Shown: positions 35,324-43,152 of the stretch, in pieces
Position numbering within the stretch: the first letter of the stretch is position 1
Layout of the letters: the number at the start of each line of letters is the position of its first letter
Source of the DNA: Nitrobacter sp035546855
GTDB taxonomy: Bacteria; Pseudomonadota; Alphaproteobacteria; Rhizobiales; Xanthobacteraceae
DNA length: 64,000 bases
Assembly: GCA_035546855.1 (NCBI GenBank)
Contig: DASZVY010000018.1
Coordinates: 1-64,000, forward strand
Reading direction: 5' to 3'
Translations under genes and position numbers: made by a program
The notes under the pieces: model-generated
The model's database searches: none
The model's input: the letters and a program-made list of their open reading frames with translations, nothing else
What the model was told of the DNA's origin: nothing

Positions 35324-35562
35324 AGCGGGATGAGTTTAGGTTGAACCAACCCGCGCTGTCATTGCGAGCCAACGGTCGGGGCCGCAAGCGCGGTCACGCG
35401 CGTCTTCGCCGCGCATGACGCCGCCCGACGACAGGCTCCGCCAAGCAATCCAGAGCCGCAAGGAAGACCTGGATTGCTTCGTCGCTCAGGGACAACGCTG
35501 CGCGTTGCCCCTGGGCTCCTCGCAATGACGGTGATTCAACCTCATGTCACTCCGCTCTAAGA
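35324..35562. repeat. ~220-bp dispersed repeat, copy 2 (inverted relative to 5397-5620)
   Basis: Starts right after the TIGR03809 stop, with GCTGTCATTGCGAGCC, GGCTCCGCCAAGCAATCC, GACCTGGATTGCTTCG and CTCCTCGCAATGACGGTG in order. These are the reverse complements of the blocks in the copy at 5397-5620. It occupies most of the 401-nt gap 35324-35724; the remaining 160 nt before tadG show nothing beyond the GAAGGAG ribosome site. Confidence 0.8.
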
Positions 35563-35724
35563 TCCGAAATCGTCGTCAAGCCAAATCTACGACCTCTCCG
35601 TTGGCGATAAATTTACGATGTCGCTGCAGAGGGGCCGCAAATAAGCGGAACACCGGGGTCGGTTCACTAATCATATACCGTTCATTCTGCAGTTTCTCCG
35701 CCCAGTTCCAGAAGGAGCGGGCGC

Positions 35725-37095
35725 ATGTTCGGCAAGGCTGGGAATCATTCTCATCCGGACTCTGATCCGGTCACGGCAGCGCGGTGGTGTCGACATCGTT
35801 GGCCGATTCTCCGGCGTTTCGCCCTGATCGCGCGCGATTTCCACTCCGATCAAAGAGGGAATGTCGCGATCATTTTCACGATCGCATTGCTTCCGCTGCT
35901 TGCCTTCACTGGCGTCGCCATCGACTATTCCATCGCCAGCAGGATTCGAACAAAAATCCAGGAGGCCCAGGACGGCGCGGTCTTGCTCGCTGTCAGCAAA
36001 TCAGAGGTCGGACGCAGCCCCCAGGATGTCCAGCAGGATGCCCTCAAGTTTTTCAACGGCGAATTGACTGCGGCGGGACTGACCGCCCAGATTTCGCTCA
36101 CGGTGACCGACGGCGCCGACGGGCGCACGGCAACTGCCAACTTTACAAGCCCGGTGAAGACGACATTCATGTCCGTTGTCGGCATACCGACGATCATGGT
36201 GGGCGACAAATCGACCGCGCAACTCTCCAATCCGACCTACATGGATTTCTACCTTCTGCTCGACAACTCCCCCTCGATGGGTGTGGCCGCAACGCCCACA
36301 GACGTCGCGACGATGGTCAATAATACACCGGATCAATGCGCTTTCGCGTGTCATGATCTGTCGAACCCCAACAACTACTACAATCTCGCCAAGAAACTCG
36401 GTGTCACCACGCGCATCGACGTGGTGCGGCAGGCCGTTCAGCAACTCACGCAGACCGCAACATCGACCGCGTCCGTGCCGAACCAGTTTCGGATGGCAGT
36501 TTACACATTCGGCTCGTCCTGTGGCATGGCCGGTCCCGCGTCCATTGCGCCGTTGTCCTCGAACATGTCGAGCACGGAGTCCGCAGCCAGCAGCATCGAT
36601 CTGATGACGACCCCCGCACAGAACTACAACAACGATCAATGCACGGACTTCGATGGCATATTGAGTGCAATGAACTCGGTGATTCCGAGTGCGGGCGACG
36701 GCACGTCAACTCAGCCGCAAAAATGGCTGTTCTATGTGTCGGATGGCGTGGCGGATGCCTATTATCCATCCAGTTGCACGCAGCCGACGACGAACGGGCG
36801 CTGCCAGGAACCTTTGACGGTCTCCCAATGCACGGCCATCAAGAAGCGCGGCATCAACATCGCGGTTCTCTATACGACGTATCTCGCGCTGCCGACCAAC
36901 AGTTGGTACAATACCTGGATTGCGCCGTTTAACGCAGGTCCGTACGGGCCGTCGCCGAACAGCAAGATTGCCGCCAACATGGAGAGCTGTGCGTCGCCCG
37001 GCTTCTATTTTGAAGTCAGCCCGACGCAGGGAATCTCGAGCGCGATGAACGCGCTGTTCCAGAAAGCAGTTCAGAAGGCCCACCTCAGCAGTTGA
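35725..37095 (+). CDS. TadE/TadG-like pilus assembly protein with von Willebrand A domain
   Basis: 456 residues. A single N-terminal membrane helix (about 46-68, RGNVAIIFTIALLPLLAFTG) is of the TadE/TadG type, with the conserved RGN and a following DYS. A vWA domain begins near 173; its MIDAS DNSPS has D180, S182 and S184, and cysteine pairs (CAFACH, SSCGM, SSCTQ, ESCAS) suggest disulphides in the periplasm. Such proteins belong to Flp/Tad pilus systems, but no tad/cpa genes are in the window, so this is an orphan TadG. The ATG follows GAAGGAGCGGGCGC, a strong ribosome site. Confidence 0.88.
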   Translation: MFGKAGNHSHPDSDPVTAARWCRHRWPILRRFALIARDFHSDQRGNVAIIFTIALLPLLAFTGVAIDYSIASRIRTKIQEAQDGAVLLAVSKSEVGRSPQDVQQDALKFFNGELTAAGLTAQISLTVTDGADGRTATANFTSPVKTTFMSVVGIPTIMVGDKSTAQLSNPTYMDFYLLLDNSPSMGVAATPTDVATMVNNTPDQCAFACHDLSNPNNYYNLAKKLGVTTRIDVVRQAVQQLTQTATSTASVPNQFRMAVYTFGSSCGMAGPASIAPLSSNMSSTESAASSIDLMTTPAQNYNNDQCTDFDGILSAMNSVIPSAGDGTSTQPQKWLFYVSDGVADAYYPSSCTQPTTNGRCQEPLTVSQCTAIKKRGINIAVLYTTYLALPTNSWYNTWIAPFNAGPYGPSPNSKIAANMESCASPGFYFEVSPTQGISSAMNALFQKAVQKAHLSS

Positions 37096-37099
37096 TCCG

Positions 37100-38470
37100 C
37101 TAACGCACCGTATTGGCGCCGAGCGCGATCTGCGCGAAGGTCGCCGCGCCATGGACTGTCAGGTCCGGCGTCACGGGCCTTGCGTGATCGAGGCCGACAA
37201 CCGCGCCGCGCGGCGCTTCGGCGATGATGTTGCTGGCGACCATCGCTGTTCCGGCGCCATCGGCCACGGACACGCCGATCCCGACGAAGGTCTTTCGGAT
37301 CACGTTGCCGGAAACGGCCACGTCGCGCAGATATTTTCCCCAGCCGGCCACCACGCCGAACGACGGCGCGTTCTCGATCACGTTGCCGGTCACGGTCGTA
37401 TCCGCCTCGACATAGATGCCGACGCCCGCGTCGTCGTCGGGTGCGGTGCCGACCGGCCGTTTCGGCAGCAGATTGCGGATGATGTTGCCGTGCACCACCG
37501 CGAGCCGTCCACCCTCGTTGAAGTTGCAGACGGAGACGCCGACCGCAGCGCCGTCCACGGTATTGTTGGCGATGACCGCGCCCTGGAAGGCGAACTCGGA
37601 ATAGAGCGCCACCTCGCGGACCTCGCTGATGCTGTTGCCGGTGATGTGGATGTTCGCGGCCGAATTGCCGCGCACGGCGGAATAGTCGCAGTTGCTGATG
37701 CGGTTGTTGCTGACGATGACGTTGCCCGCGCGAAAGGCATTGATGGCGTTGCCGTACTGGCCCGATCCGCCGGGGCCGGCCTTGATATTGTCGATGCGAT
37801 TGCCGGTGACGATCGTGCCGTCGTCGCCGATCGTGGTGCGCAGGATTTCGATGCCGTTGTCGCTGGCGTCGTGGATGGTGTTGCACGCCACCATGAGCCC
37901 GAGCGCGTCGAACGAGACGATGGCGGTCATCGCGGTCGCCGTGATGATGTTGCCGCTGATGTCGCCCGCGACGTTTTCAAGCCAGATGGCGTTGCGCCCG
38001 CTTCCTGTGATTTCGCAATCCGTGATCCGGACATCGTGTCCGGCAATGCAGTGAACGAGGCCGCGCCGCTCCGGCAGGGCGATGCCGCCGCCGTCGAGGG
38101 TGAGATTGCTGAGCCCGGCATGATCCGCGCCTGCCGCCGACACCAGCGATGCGCCGCCGCCGGTGAATTTGAGCCGGCTCGCGCCGCGTACGCCCACGAG
38201 CTGCGATCCCCTGGGGAGCTGCAGCATCCCGCTGCGATAGACGCCGGGCGGAAATGCCAGCGGCGCCTGCGCGCGGGCGGCGTCGTCGATTGCGCGCTGC
38301 AGGGCGCGGGTCTGATCGTCAGGCGAATCGGGCCGCACGCCGTAGTGGGTGACGTCGCGCCCGAGCGTGGACGTCAGCGGCGCGGCGCGCGCGGCATCCG
38401 ACGGAAGTGCCAGTGCCCCGGCCATGCCGGCGGCGGATGCTCCGATCAGATGACGGCGGCCGATATCCAT
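37100..38470 (-). CDS. TIGR03808 family Tat-exported repetitive protein (parallel beta-helix)
   Basis: 456 residues. A twin-arginine signal starts MDIGRRHLIGASAAG and ends near ARAAPL. The body has an N-terminal pectate-lyase-like part (DDQTRALQRAIDDAARAQAPLAFPPGVYR) and then many short Asn-rich turns (ITGNSISEV, VIANNTVDG, VVHGNIIRN, VSGNVIRKT) that form a right-handed parallel beta-helix. It is expected in the periplasm, perhaps as a polysaccharide lyase or binding protein, but no catalytic residues are identifiable. It ends four bases from the convergent tadG stop. The family appears specific to this bacterial group. Confidence 0.87.
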   Translation of the reverse strand: MDIGRRHLIGASAAGMAGALALPSDAARAAPLTSTLGRDVTHYGVRPDSPDDQTRALQRAIDDAARAQAPLAFPPGVYRSGMLQLPRGSQLVGVRGASRLKFTGGGASLVSAAGADHAGLSNLTLDGGGIALPERRGLVHCIAGHDVRITDCEITGSGRNAIWLENVAGDISGNIITATAMTAIVSFDALGLMVACNTIHDASDNGIEILRTTIGDDGTIVTGNRIDNIKAGPGGSGQYGNAINAFRAGNVIVSNNRISNCDYSAVRGNSAANIHITGNSISEVREVALYSEFAFQGAVIANNTVDGAAVGVSVCNFNEGGRLAVVHGNIIRNLLPKRPVGTAPDDDAGVGIYVEADTTVTGNVIENAPSFGVVAGWGKYLRDVAVSGNVIRKTFVGIGVSVADGAGTAMVASNIIAEAPRGAVVGLDHARPVTPDLTVHGAATFAQIALGANTVR

Positions 38471-38567
38471 GTGCGTGGTCCTGCGATGTCCGCTCCAGAC
38501 GTAACGCGGAACACGTCTGGGAGAGAGACGAGGCAGGGGCGGCGCGAGGCGATTGTTGGCGGTACGG

Positions 38568-39830
38568 TTAACGTGGCGGCGTGTCGACCACCGGGTTATG
38601 CGGCACGAACAGCCGTCCGCGCTCGACGCCGATCACGATGGCGAGAGCGGCCAGCGTGCACAGGAAGGCGCCGGTCGTGAACGGCAGCATGGTCCCGTTG
38701 AAGTCCTGCCCGATCAGCGCGCCGACGCCGCTGCCGATCAGCGTCGTGATCGAGCCGAACAGCGACGACGCCGTACCGGCGATGTGGCCCTGCGGCTCCA
38801 TGGCGAGCGCCGTGAAGTTCGAGAACATCAGGCCGAACGCGAACATGTTGCCGATCGCAAGCACCATGTAGATCGGGAACGACAGCCAGCCTTGCCAGGC
38901 TGCCAGCAGCGTTATCGTCGAGACGGCGAGCGATCCCATCAGCGCCGAGTGCGAGATCACCCGCATGCCGTAGCGGCCGACGATGCGCGAGTTCAGGAAG
39001 CCCGCGGCCGCGATGCCGATGGCGATGGCGGCGAAGGCGAGGGGGAAATAGGGACCGAGATCATAGACTTCGGTGAAAATCTGCTGCGACGAGAACACAT
39101 AGGCGAACACCACGCTCTGGATGCCGCCGGCGGCGAGCGCGTAGCCGATGGTCTGCCGATGGGTGAGGGTCTGGCGGAAGGCGTTGAACACATTGGCCGC
39201 GGTCAGCGGTTTGCGCTTCGCCGCCGGCAGCGTTTCCGGCAGGCGGATCGCGCACCACAGCAGGGACAGCAGGCCATAGACCGTCAGCACCATGAAGATG
39301 CCGCGCCACTCCGCGAACAGCATGATGGCCTGGCCGACCGAAGGCGCAAGGACAGGAACCGCGATGAAGATCATCATCGCCAGCGACATCACGCTCGCCA
39401 TGCGCCGTCCGGCATAGCAGTCGCGCACGATCGACGTGGCGATGACGCGGGTCGCGGAGGTGCCGACGCCTTGCAGCACGCGGGCGAGCAGCATCAATTC
39501 GAACGAGGGCGCGAGCACGGTGAGCAGGCCGGCGGCGCTGTAGAGCAGCATGCCCGCGATCAGCACCGGGCGGCGCCCAAAGCGGTCCGACAGCGGCCCC
39601 ATGATGAACTGGCCCGCGCCGAAGCCGGCCAGATAGACCGAGATCACCTCCTGCACGTGGTTCGGATTGGCGATATCGAAGGTGCTGCGGATGTCCGGCA
39701 TCGCCGGCAGCATCATGTCTGTCGCAAACGGGTTGAGCGCCATGATCGCGGCCACGATGGCCACGAATTCAGGGAATCCCATTGGCCGGTGGGTTCGGGA
39801 AACCCATCCGTCGGCGCTTGTGTCAGTCAT
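38568..39830 (-). CDS. Bcr/CflA-family MFS multidrug efflux transporter
   Basis: 420 residues with 12 hydrophobic helices. After TM1 (FVAIVAAIMALNPFATDMMLPAMP) come the family signature HVQEVISVYLAGFGAGQFIMGPLSDRFGRRPV, and the R-rich loop after TM4 with RVLQGVGTSATRVIATSIVRD. This is the drug:H+ antiporter-1 group (Bcr/CflA), inner membrane. ATG 39830 is the start compatible with a short cytosolic N-tail. It is about 95 nt upstream of the TIGR03808 gene on the same strand, with the start of that gene preceded by its own ribosome site. Substrate unknown. Confidence 0.9.
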   Translation of the reverse strand: MTDTSADGWVSRTHRPMGFPEFVAIVAAIMALNPFATDMMLPAMPDIRSTFDIANPNHVQEVISVYLAGFGAGQFIMGPLSDRFGRRPVLIAGMLLYSAAGLLTVLAPSFELMLLARVLQGVGTSATRVIATSIVRDCYAGRRMASVMSLAMMIFIAVPVLAPSVGQAIMLFAEWRGIFMVLTVYGLLSLLWCAIRLPETLPAAKRKPLTAANVFNAFRQTLTHRQTIGYALAAGGIQSVVFAYVFSSQQIFTEVYDLGPYFPLAFAAIAIGIAAAGFLNSRIVGRYGMRVISHSALMGSLAVSTITLLAAWQGWLSFPIYMVLAIGNMFAFGLMFSNFTALAMEPQGHIAGTASSLFGSITTLIGSGVGALIGQDFNGTMLPFTTGAFLCTLAALAIVIGVERGRLFVPHNPVVDTPPR

Positions 39831-39938
39831 TGATTCGTCTCAGGAAATCAGGAAAACGGACCCAAATATCGTTGCCGATATTGCGATGCACAATCCCCTT
39901 TCCGGCATGGCTGCTCACCGGAAAACGGTCGCCCGTGT

Positions 39939-40604
39939 TCACATTCCGTCTTGAATTGGAGCGCGCGTTGCCTGACGCGCGGCTTTCACCATCTCCAGCA
40001 GCATGGCTTCGCCGGCATCGACGAGTTGCTCCAGCGTCATGGTGGACCGGCCACGCGCCGCCGTTCCGTCGCGCGCCAGCGGCGGGACATGGATGAAGGC
40101 GGCCAGAGCCGGTCCGCCGGCCTTGCGGGTCGCCTCGATGGCGCGCCAGCTCAGGTAATTGCAGAGGTAACTGCCGGCGTCGCGCGAGGCCCGGGCATCG
40201 ATGCCGGTGGCCTGCGCGGCGCGCAGCAGTTTCGGCATGTGCGGGCCGAAGGTCAGCGCATCCGCCGTGCCCGCGATCGCGCTCCTGCGCACGCGGGTGC
40301 CGTCGGAGTCCGGCCAGATCGTCGTCACCGCGTTGCGGGCGCGGGTCTCGATGCGAAGGTAGGGCGTGCGCGCCGCGAGCCCGAACATCAGCAGCGCCTG
40401 CGGGCGGTGAACGGCGAGAAGCCGCGGTAGGTCGCGGTCCACCGTGGCGTAGGCGACGTGGAAGATGTGGGTCGCGACCGTAACGCCGTCGAGCGCCGGT
40501 CGGCGCAGCGCCGCGAGGCGCTTCACCAGCGGCATGGTCGGATTGAATGGCGCGCCCGGAAACGGGCCGAAGCCGGTGATGAGGATGCGGAGTTGTTTCG
40601 TCAT
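39939..40604 (-). CDS. pcp: Pyrrolidone-carboxylate peptidase (pyroglutamyl peptidase I, C15)
   Basis: 221 residues, the normal C15 length. The N-terminal RILITGFGPFPG is characteristic. The catalytic triad is visible as E86 (LRIETRARN), C148 (GSYLCNY) and H172 (AFIHVPPL). It removes N-terminal pyroglutamate from peptides in the cytosol. The start ATG 40604 lies inside the end of a palindromic repeat (40599-40713): the GGCCATGACGAA block supplies the ATG and the first codons, and no Shine-Dalgarno sequence precedes it. It follows meaB on the same strand by about 130 nt, all repeat. Confidence 0.88.
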   Translation of the reverse strand: MTKQLRILITGFGPFPGAPFNPTMPLVKRLAALRRPALDGVTVATHIFHVAYATVDRDLPRLLAVHRPQALLMFGLAARTPYLRIETRARNAVTTIWPDSDGTRVRRSAIAGTADALTFGPHMPKLLRAAQATGIDARASRDAGSYLCNYLSWRAIEATRKAGGPALAAFIHVPPLARDGTAARGRSTMTLEQLVDAGEAMLLEMVKAARQATRAPIQDGM

Positions 40605-40713
40605 GGCCGGGCCAAAGCGCGAAGCGCGTCTTCGCGTAGATGTCCCGGCCATCCACGTCTTGCTTTTTGAAAGAGGAAGACGTGGATGTCCGGCACCAGG
40701 CCGGGCATGACGA
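40599..40713. repeat. Palindromic repeat (family A) overlapping the pcp start
   Basis: Starts CGTCATGGCCGGGCC, passes GTCCCGGCCATCCACGTC and GAAGACGTGGATGTCCGG, and ends CCGGGCATGACGAAG. The two ends are inverted copies. It fills the meaB-pcp gap and extends six bases into pcp, including its start codon. Confidence 0.75.
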
Positions 40714-40731
40714 AGCTGCGCATCGTCCAAC

Positions 40732-41724
40732 TCACCGCAGCAACTCCGCGATCTGCTCCGCTGCCAGCGCCGGCGTGATGCGGCCGTCCGCGACCGCGGC
40801 CTCGGTCGCTTTCACTTTCGAGCGGATCGCAGGATCGGCGCGCAGCCGCGCCTTCAGCCGATCCTCCAGCATCGCCCACATCCATTTCACCTGCTGCCGC
40901 CGCCGCCGCGCGGCGAAATCGCCCGACGCCTGCATCGCCGCGCGGTGATCGAGGATCTTCTGCCAGAGTTCGGCGAGGCCGGTTCCGGCGATTGCCGAAT
41001 AGGTCAGCACCGGCGGATGCCAGTGTTCGGAGCGGGGTGCGAGGATATGCAGCGCGCTGCGATATTCCGCCGCTGCACGGTTGGCGCGTTTGACGTTGTC
41101 GCCGTCGGCCTTGTTGACCGCGATCATGTCGGCGAGTTCGACCAGGCCCTTCTTGATGCCCTGCAGTTCGTCGCCGGCGCCCGGCAGCATCAGGGCCAGG
41201 AAGAAGTCGGTCATGTCGCAGACTGCGGTTTCGGACTGGCCGATGCCGACCGTCTCGACCAGCACGACGTCGAAGCCGGCGGCTTCGCACAGCAGCATCG
41301 CCTCGCGCGTCTTCGCGGCGACGCCGCCGAGCGTGCCGGCCGCGGGCGAGGGCCGGATATAGGCGGCATCCGATGACGACAGGCGCGCCATCCGCGTCTT
41401 GTCGCCCAGAATCGAACCGCCGCTGCGCGCCGATGAGGGATCGACCGCCAGCACCGCCACCCTGTGGCCGCGCTCGATCAGGAACATGCCGAGCGCGTCG
41501 ATGGTGGTGGACTTGCCGACGCCGGGCGAGCCGGTGATGCCAACGCGGATCGCCTCGCCGGTCGCGGGCAGCAGGTCCTGCACGAGGTCGCGCGCAGTCG
41601 CCTGATGGTCGCCGCGGCGGCTCTCGATCAGGGTGATGGCGCGCGCCAGCGCCGCGCGGTTGCCGGCGCGGATATCGGCGGCGAGCGCGCCGACGTCGGT
41701 TGCTTTTGTTTTCACTTGCGTCAT
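40732..41724 (-). CDS. meaB: MeaB/ArgK, methylmalonyl-CoA mutase-associated GTPase
   Basis: 330 residues of the G3E GTPase class. Walker A GSPGVGKST is at residues 65-73, followed by a Mg-binding region ending VLAVDPSSARSGG, and VLVETVGIGQSE and NKADGDN (the N-K-x-D guanine specificity motif). The chaperone gates adenosylcobalamin loading and rescue of methylmalonyl-CoA mutase. ATG 41724 overlaps the stop of the DUF3298-like gene (ATGA). It lies downstream of mutB on the same strand, with a toxin-antitoxin pair between them, which fits a mutB-linked transcript. Confidence 0.93.
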   Translation of the reverse strand: MTQVKTKATDVGALAADIRAGNRAALARAITLIESRRGDHQATARDLVQDLLPATGEAIRVGITGSPGVGKSTTIDALGMFLIERGHRVAVLAVDPSSARSGGSILGDKTRMARLSSSDAAYIRPSPAAGTLGGVAAKTREAMLLCEAAGFDVVLVETVGIGQSETAVCDMTDFFLALMLPGAGDELQGIKKGLVELADMIAVNKADGDNVKRANRAAAEYRSALHILAPRSEHWHPPVLTYSAIAGTGLAELWQKILDHRAAMQASGDFAARRRRQQVKWMWAMLEDRLKARLRADPAIRSKVKATEAAVADGRITPALAAEQIAELLR

Positions 41725-42500
41725 CGTGTTCCGTCGCCGCCGCCCGCCGGCCGCGCACCACCGAAGATGCGGTCGCCTTCCGCCGAAAGATATGGCTTGA
41801 GCGAACGCCACGGCAAGAAGGCGACATACTGGCCTTCTGCATAGGGACCGACCGCGTAGGGCGGATAATGAAAGCTCAGGCCCGCGCTTTTGCCTGCTTC
41901 GGTGGACGGCGTCAGCGTCACCGCGCCGATCTTGAGCAGATCGGGTTTCAGATCCTTGTACCAGTCGGTGCCTTCCGCCGCCTCGTCGACACCGCGTTTC
42001 TTTTTCTCGGTCTTGAGTGCCGTGATGATGTCCGTCAGCATGAACGACAATGTCGGTCCACCGCTGGCGAGTTCCTTGAAGAAGGGGCGGATGCTGATGC
42101 GCTCCCGCGCCCGCCGATCCCAGATGATGGTGTTGACGTCGGTATTGGGATGCGCGCCATGCGTGTTCATGTAGTCGTCCCGGACAACGCTGACATAGCG
42201 CCCGGCGACGACGGACCGCACCGTGAAGCGGCGCTCGTAGGTGTAACCGTCAGACGGAAACATATTCGGACCGCTGCGCCTGTCCGCATCAGCCTCCTGC
42301 CGTCGCTTTTCGGCGTAGTGTTTGCCGTCCGCGAGGCAATCGGCCGCGAGCGCCGGATCGGCCTTGATCTTCGTGTCGAGGATAATGCTGACGTCGACGG
42401 TTTTGGTCTTGAGGACGAAGTCGGGATTCGGTGCGGCGAGGGCAGGCAAGCCCGACAGACCAACTACGAGCCCTGCAATGAAAAATCTGGATAGTGTCAT
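41721..42500 (-). CDS. DUF3298/DUF4163-like secreted protein
   Basis: 259 residues with a signal peptide (MTLSRFFIAGLVVGLSGLPALA). The central part (RFTVRSVVAGRYVSVVRDDYMNTHGAHPNTDVNTIIWD) followed by FFKELAS and the C-terminal PYAVGPYAEGQYVAFLPW is the pattern of DUF3298/RsiV-PdaC-like domains: a conserved Y-x3-GGAHP-like segment and a final 'Y-x-VGPYA-G'. In other bacteria such domains bind lysozyme or sugars or deacetylate peptidoglycan; none of this is shown here. ATG 42500 overlaps the hepT stop, and its stop overlaps meaB. Periplasmic. Confidence 0.75.
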   Translation of the reverse strand: MTLSRFFIAGLVVGLSGLPALAAPNPDFVLKTKTVDVSIILDTKIKADPALAADCLADGKHYAEKRRQEADADRRSGPNMFPSDGYTYERRFTVRSVVAGRYVSVVRDDYMNTHGAHPNTDVNTIIWDRRARERISIRPFFKELASGGPTLSFMLTDIITALKTEKKKRGVDEAAEGTDWYKDLKPDLLKIGAVTLTPSTEAGKSAGLSFHYPPYAVGPYAEGQYVAFLPWRSLKPYLSAEGDRIFGGARPAGGGDGTR

Positions 42501-42844
42501 GAGCCGGATCGTTGCTGCATCTGATTTTCGGCAAAGGCCCTAAGCGCGGGAAGATCATCCTGGAGGACATCCCATACCAGTTCAGGCCGTGTCGCATGGT
42601 ATGCGTGGCGAAGGACATTTCCGAAGTCGATAACTGTTCGCCAGTCGATTTCCGGAGCGGCGGCCTCGATCTCGTCGGAGGGTCGTCGCGAAGCTTCGCA
42701 AACGGTCTCAAGCATCCGCTCGGTCGCCATTCTGGTGATGCGATCAGAAACGAAGTCCGCCAGGGTTCGTCCGTTACACAGGGCTTCAATCTCGGCAATC
42801 GCTTCGAGAATGTCGCGAAGTCGATCGCTTTGGGTCGGCGGCAT
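42497..42844 (-). CDS. hepT: HepT-like toxin (DUF86) with variant RNase motif
   Basis: 115 residues, all-helical HEPN fold. The segment FGNVLRHAYHATR holds H80 and Y82 of the HepT motif R-x4-6-H-x-Y, but the usual Arg before the Asn is Gly75; Arg79 is the nearest alternative. HepT toxins act on RNA and are neutralised by an MntA nucleotidyltransferase that AMPylates the conserved Tyr. The start abuts the mntA stop (TGA-ATG, zero gap), and its own stop overlaps the next gene by 4 nt. It is therefore locked into the methylmalonyl-CoA operon. Confidence 0.88.
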   Translation of the reverse strand: MPPTQSDRLRDILEAIAEIEALCNGRTLADFVSDRITRMATERMLETVCEASRRPSDEIEAAAPEIDWRTVIDFGNVLRHAYHATRPELVWDVLQDDLPALRAFAENQMQQRSGS

Positions 42845-43141
42845 TCAGAAAACCTCTATCAGGTCGTCCACGATCCGCTCTGCGACCCGCGGTCGGAGAG
42901 AGTCCTTCATGGATGCCTGTGCCGTTAATCCGGTGGCGTCTTCGATGATGTGCTGGACGCCCACCAGATTGTGGAACGTGAACGACGCTTCAGCCGGAAC
43001 GTCCAGCAAAACATCGATATCGCTATCTGGACGATGATCTCCTCGCGCTCGCGATCCGAAGAGCCAAAGTTTCCGGACACCTTGTGCCCGGATTGCTCGC
43101 TCGTTGCCGCGAATGGTCGCGATGATCTCCTTGCGTGTCAT
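42845..43141 (-). CDS. mntA: MntA-like nucleotidyltransferase antitoxin
   Basis: 98 residues of the minimal nucleotidyltransferase fold. The motif G-S-x10-D-x-D is exact: G29, S30, D41 and D43 (GSRARGDHRPDSDIDVLLD). The family antitoxin transfers AMP to a tyrosine of HepT. ATG 43141 lies 11 nt after the mutB stop, and its stop directly precedes the hepT ATG. Antitoxin-first order is the usual layout of MntA-HepT. Its position between mutB and meaB is the odd feature. Confidence 0.9.
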   Translation of the reverse strand: MTRKEIIATIRGNERAIRAQGVRKLWLFGSRARGDHRPDSDIDVLLDVPAEASFTFHNLVGVQHIIEDATGLTAQASMKDSLRPRVAERIVDDLIEVF

Positions 43142-43152
43142 GCGCCTGCCTG

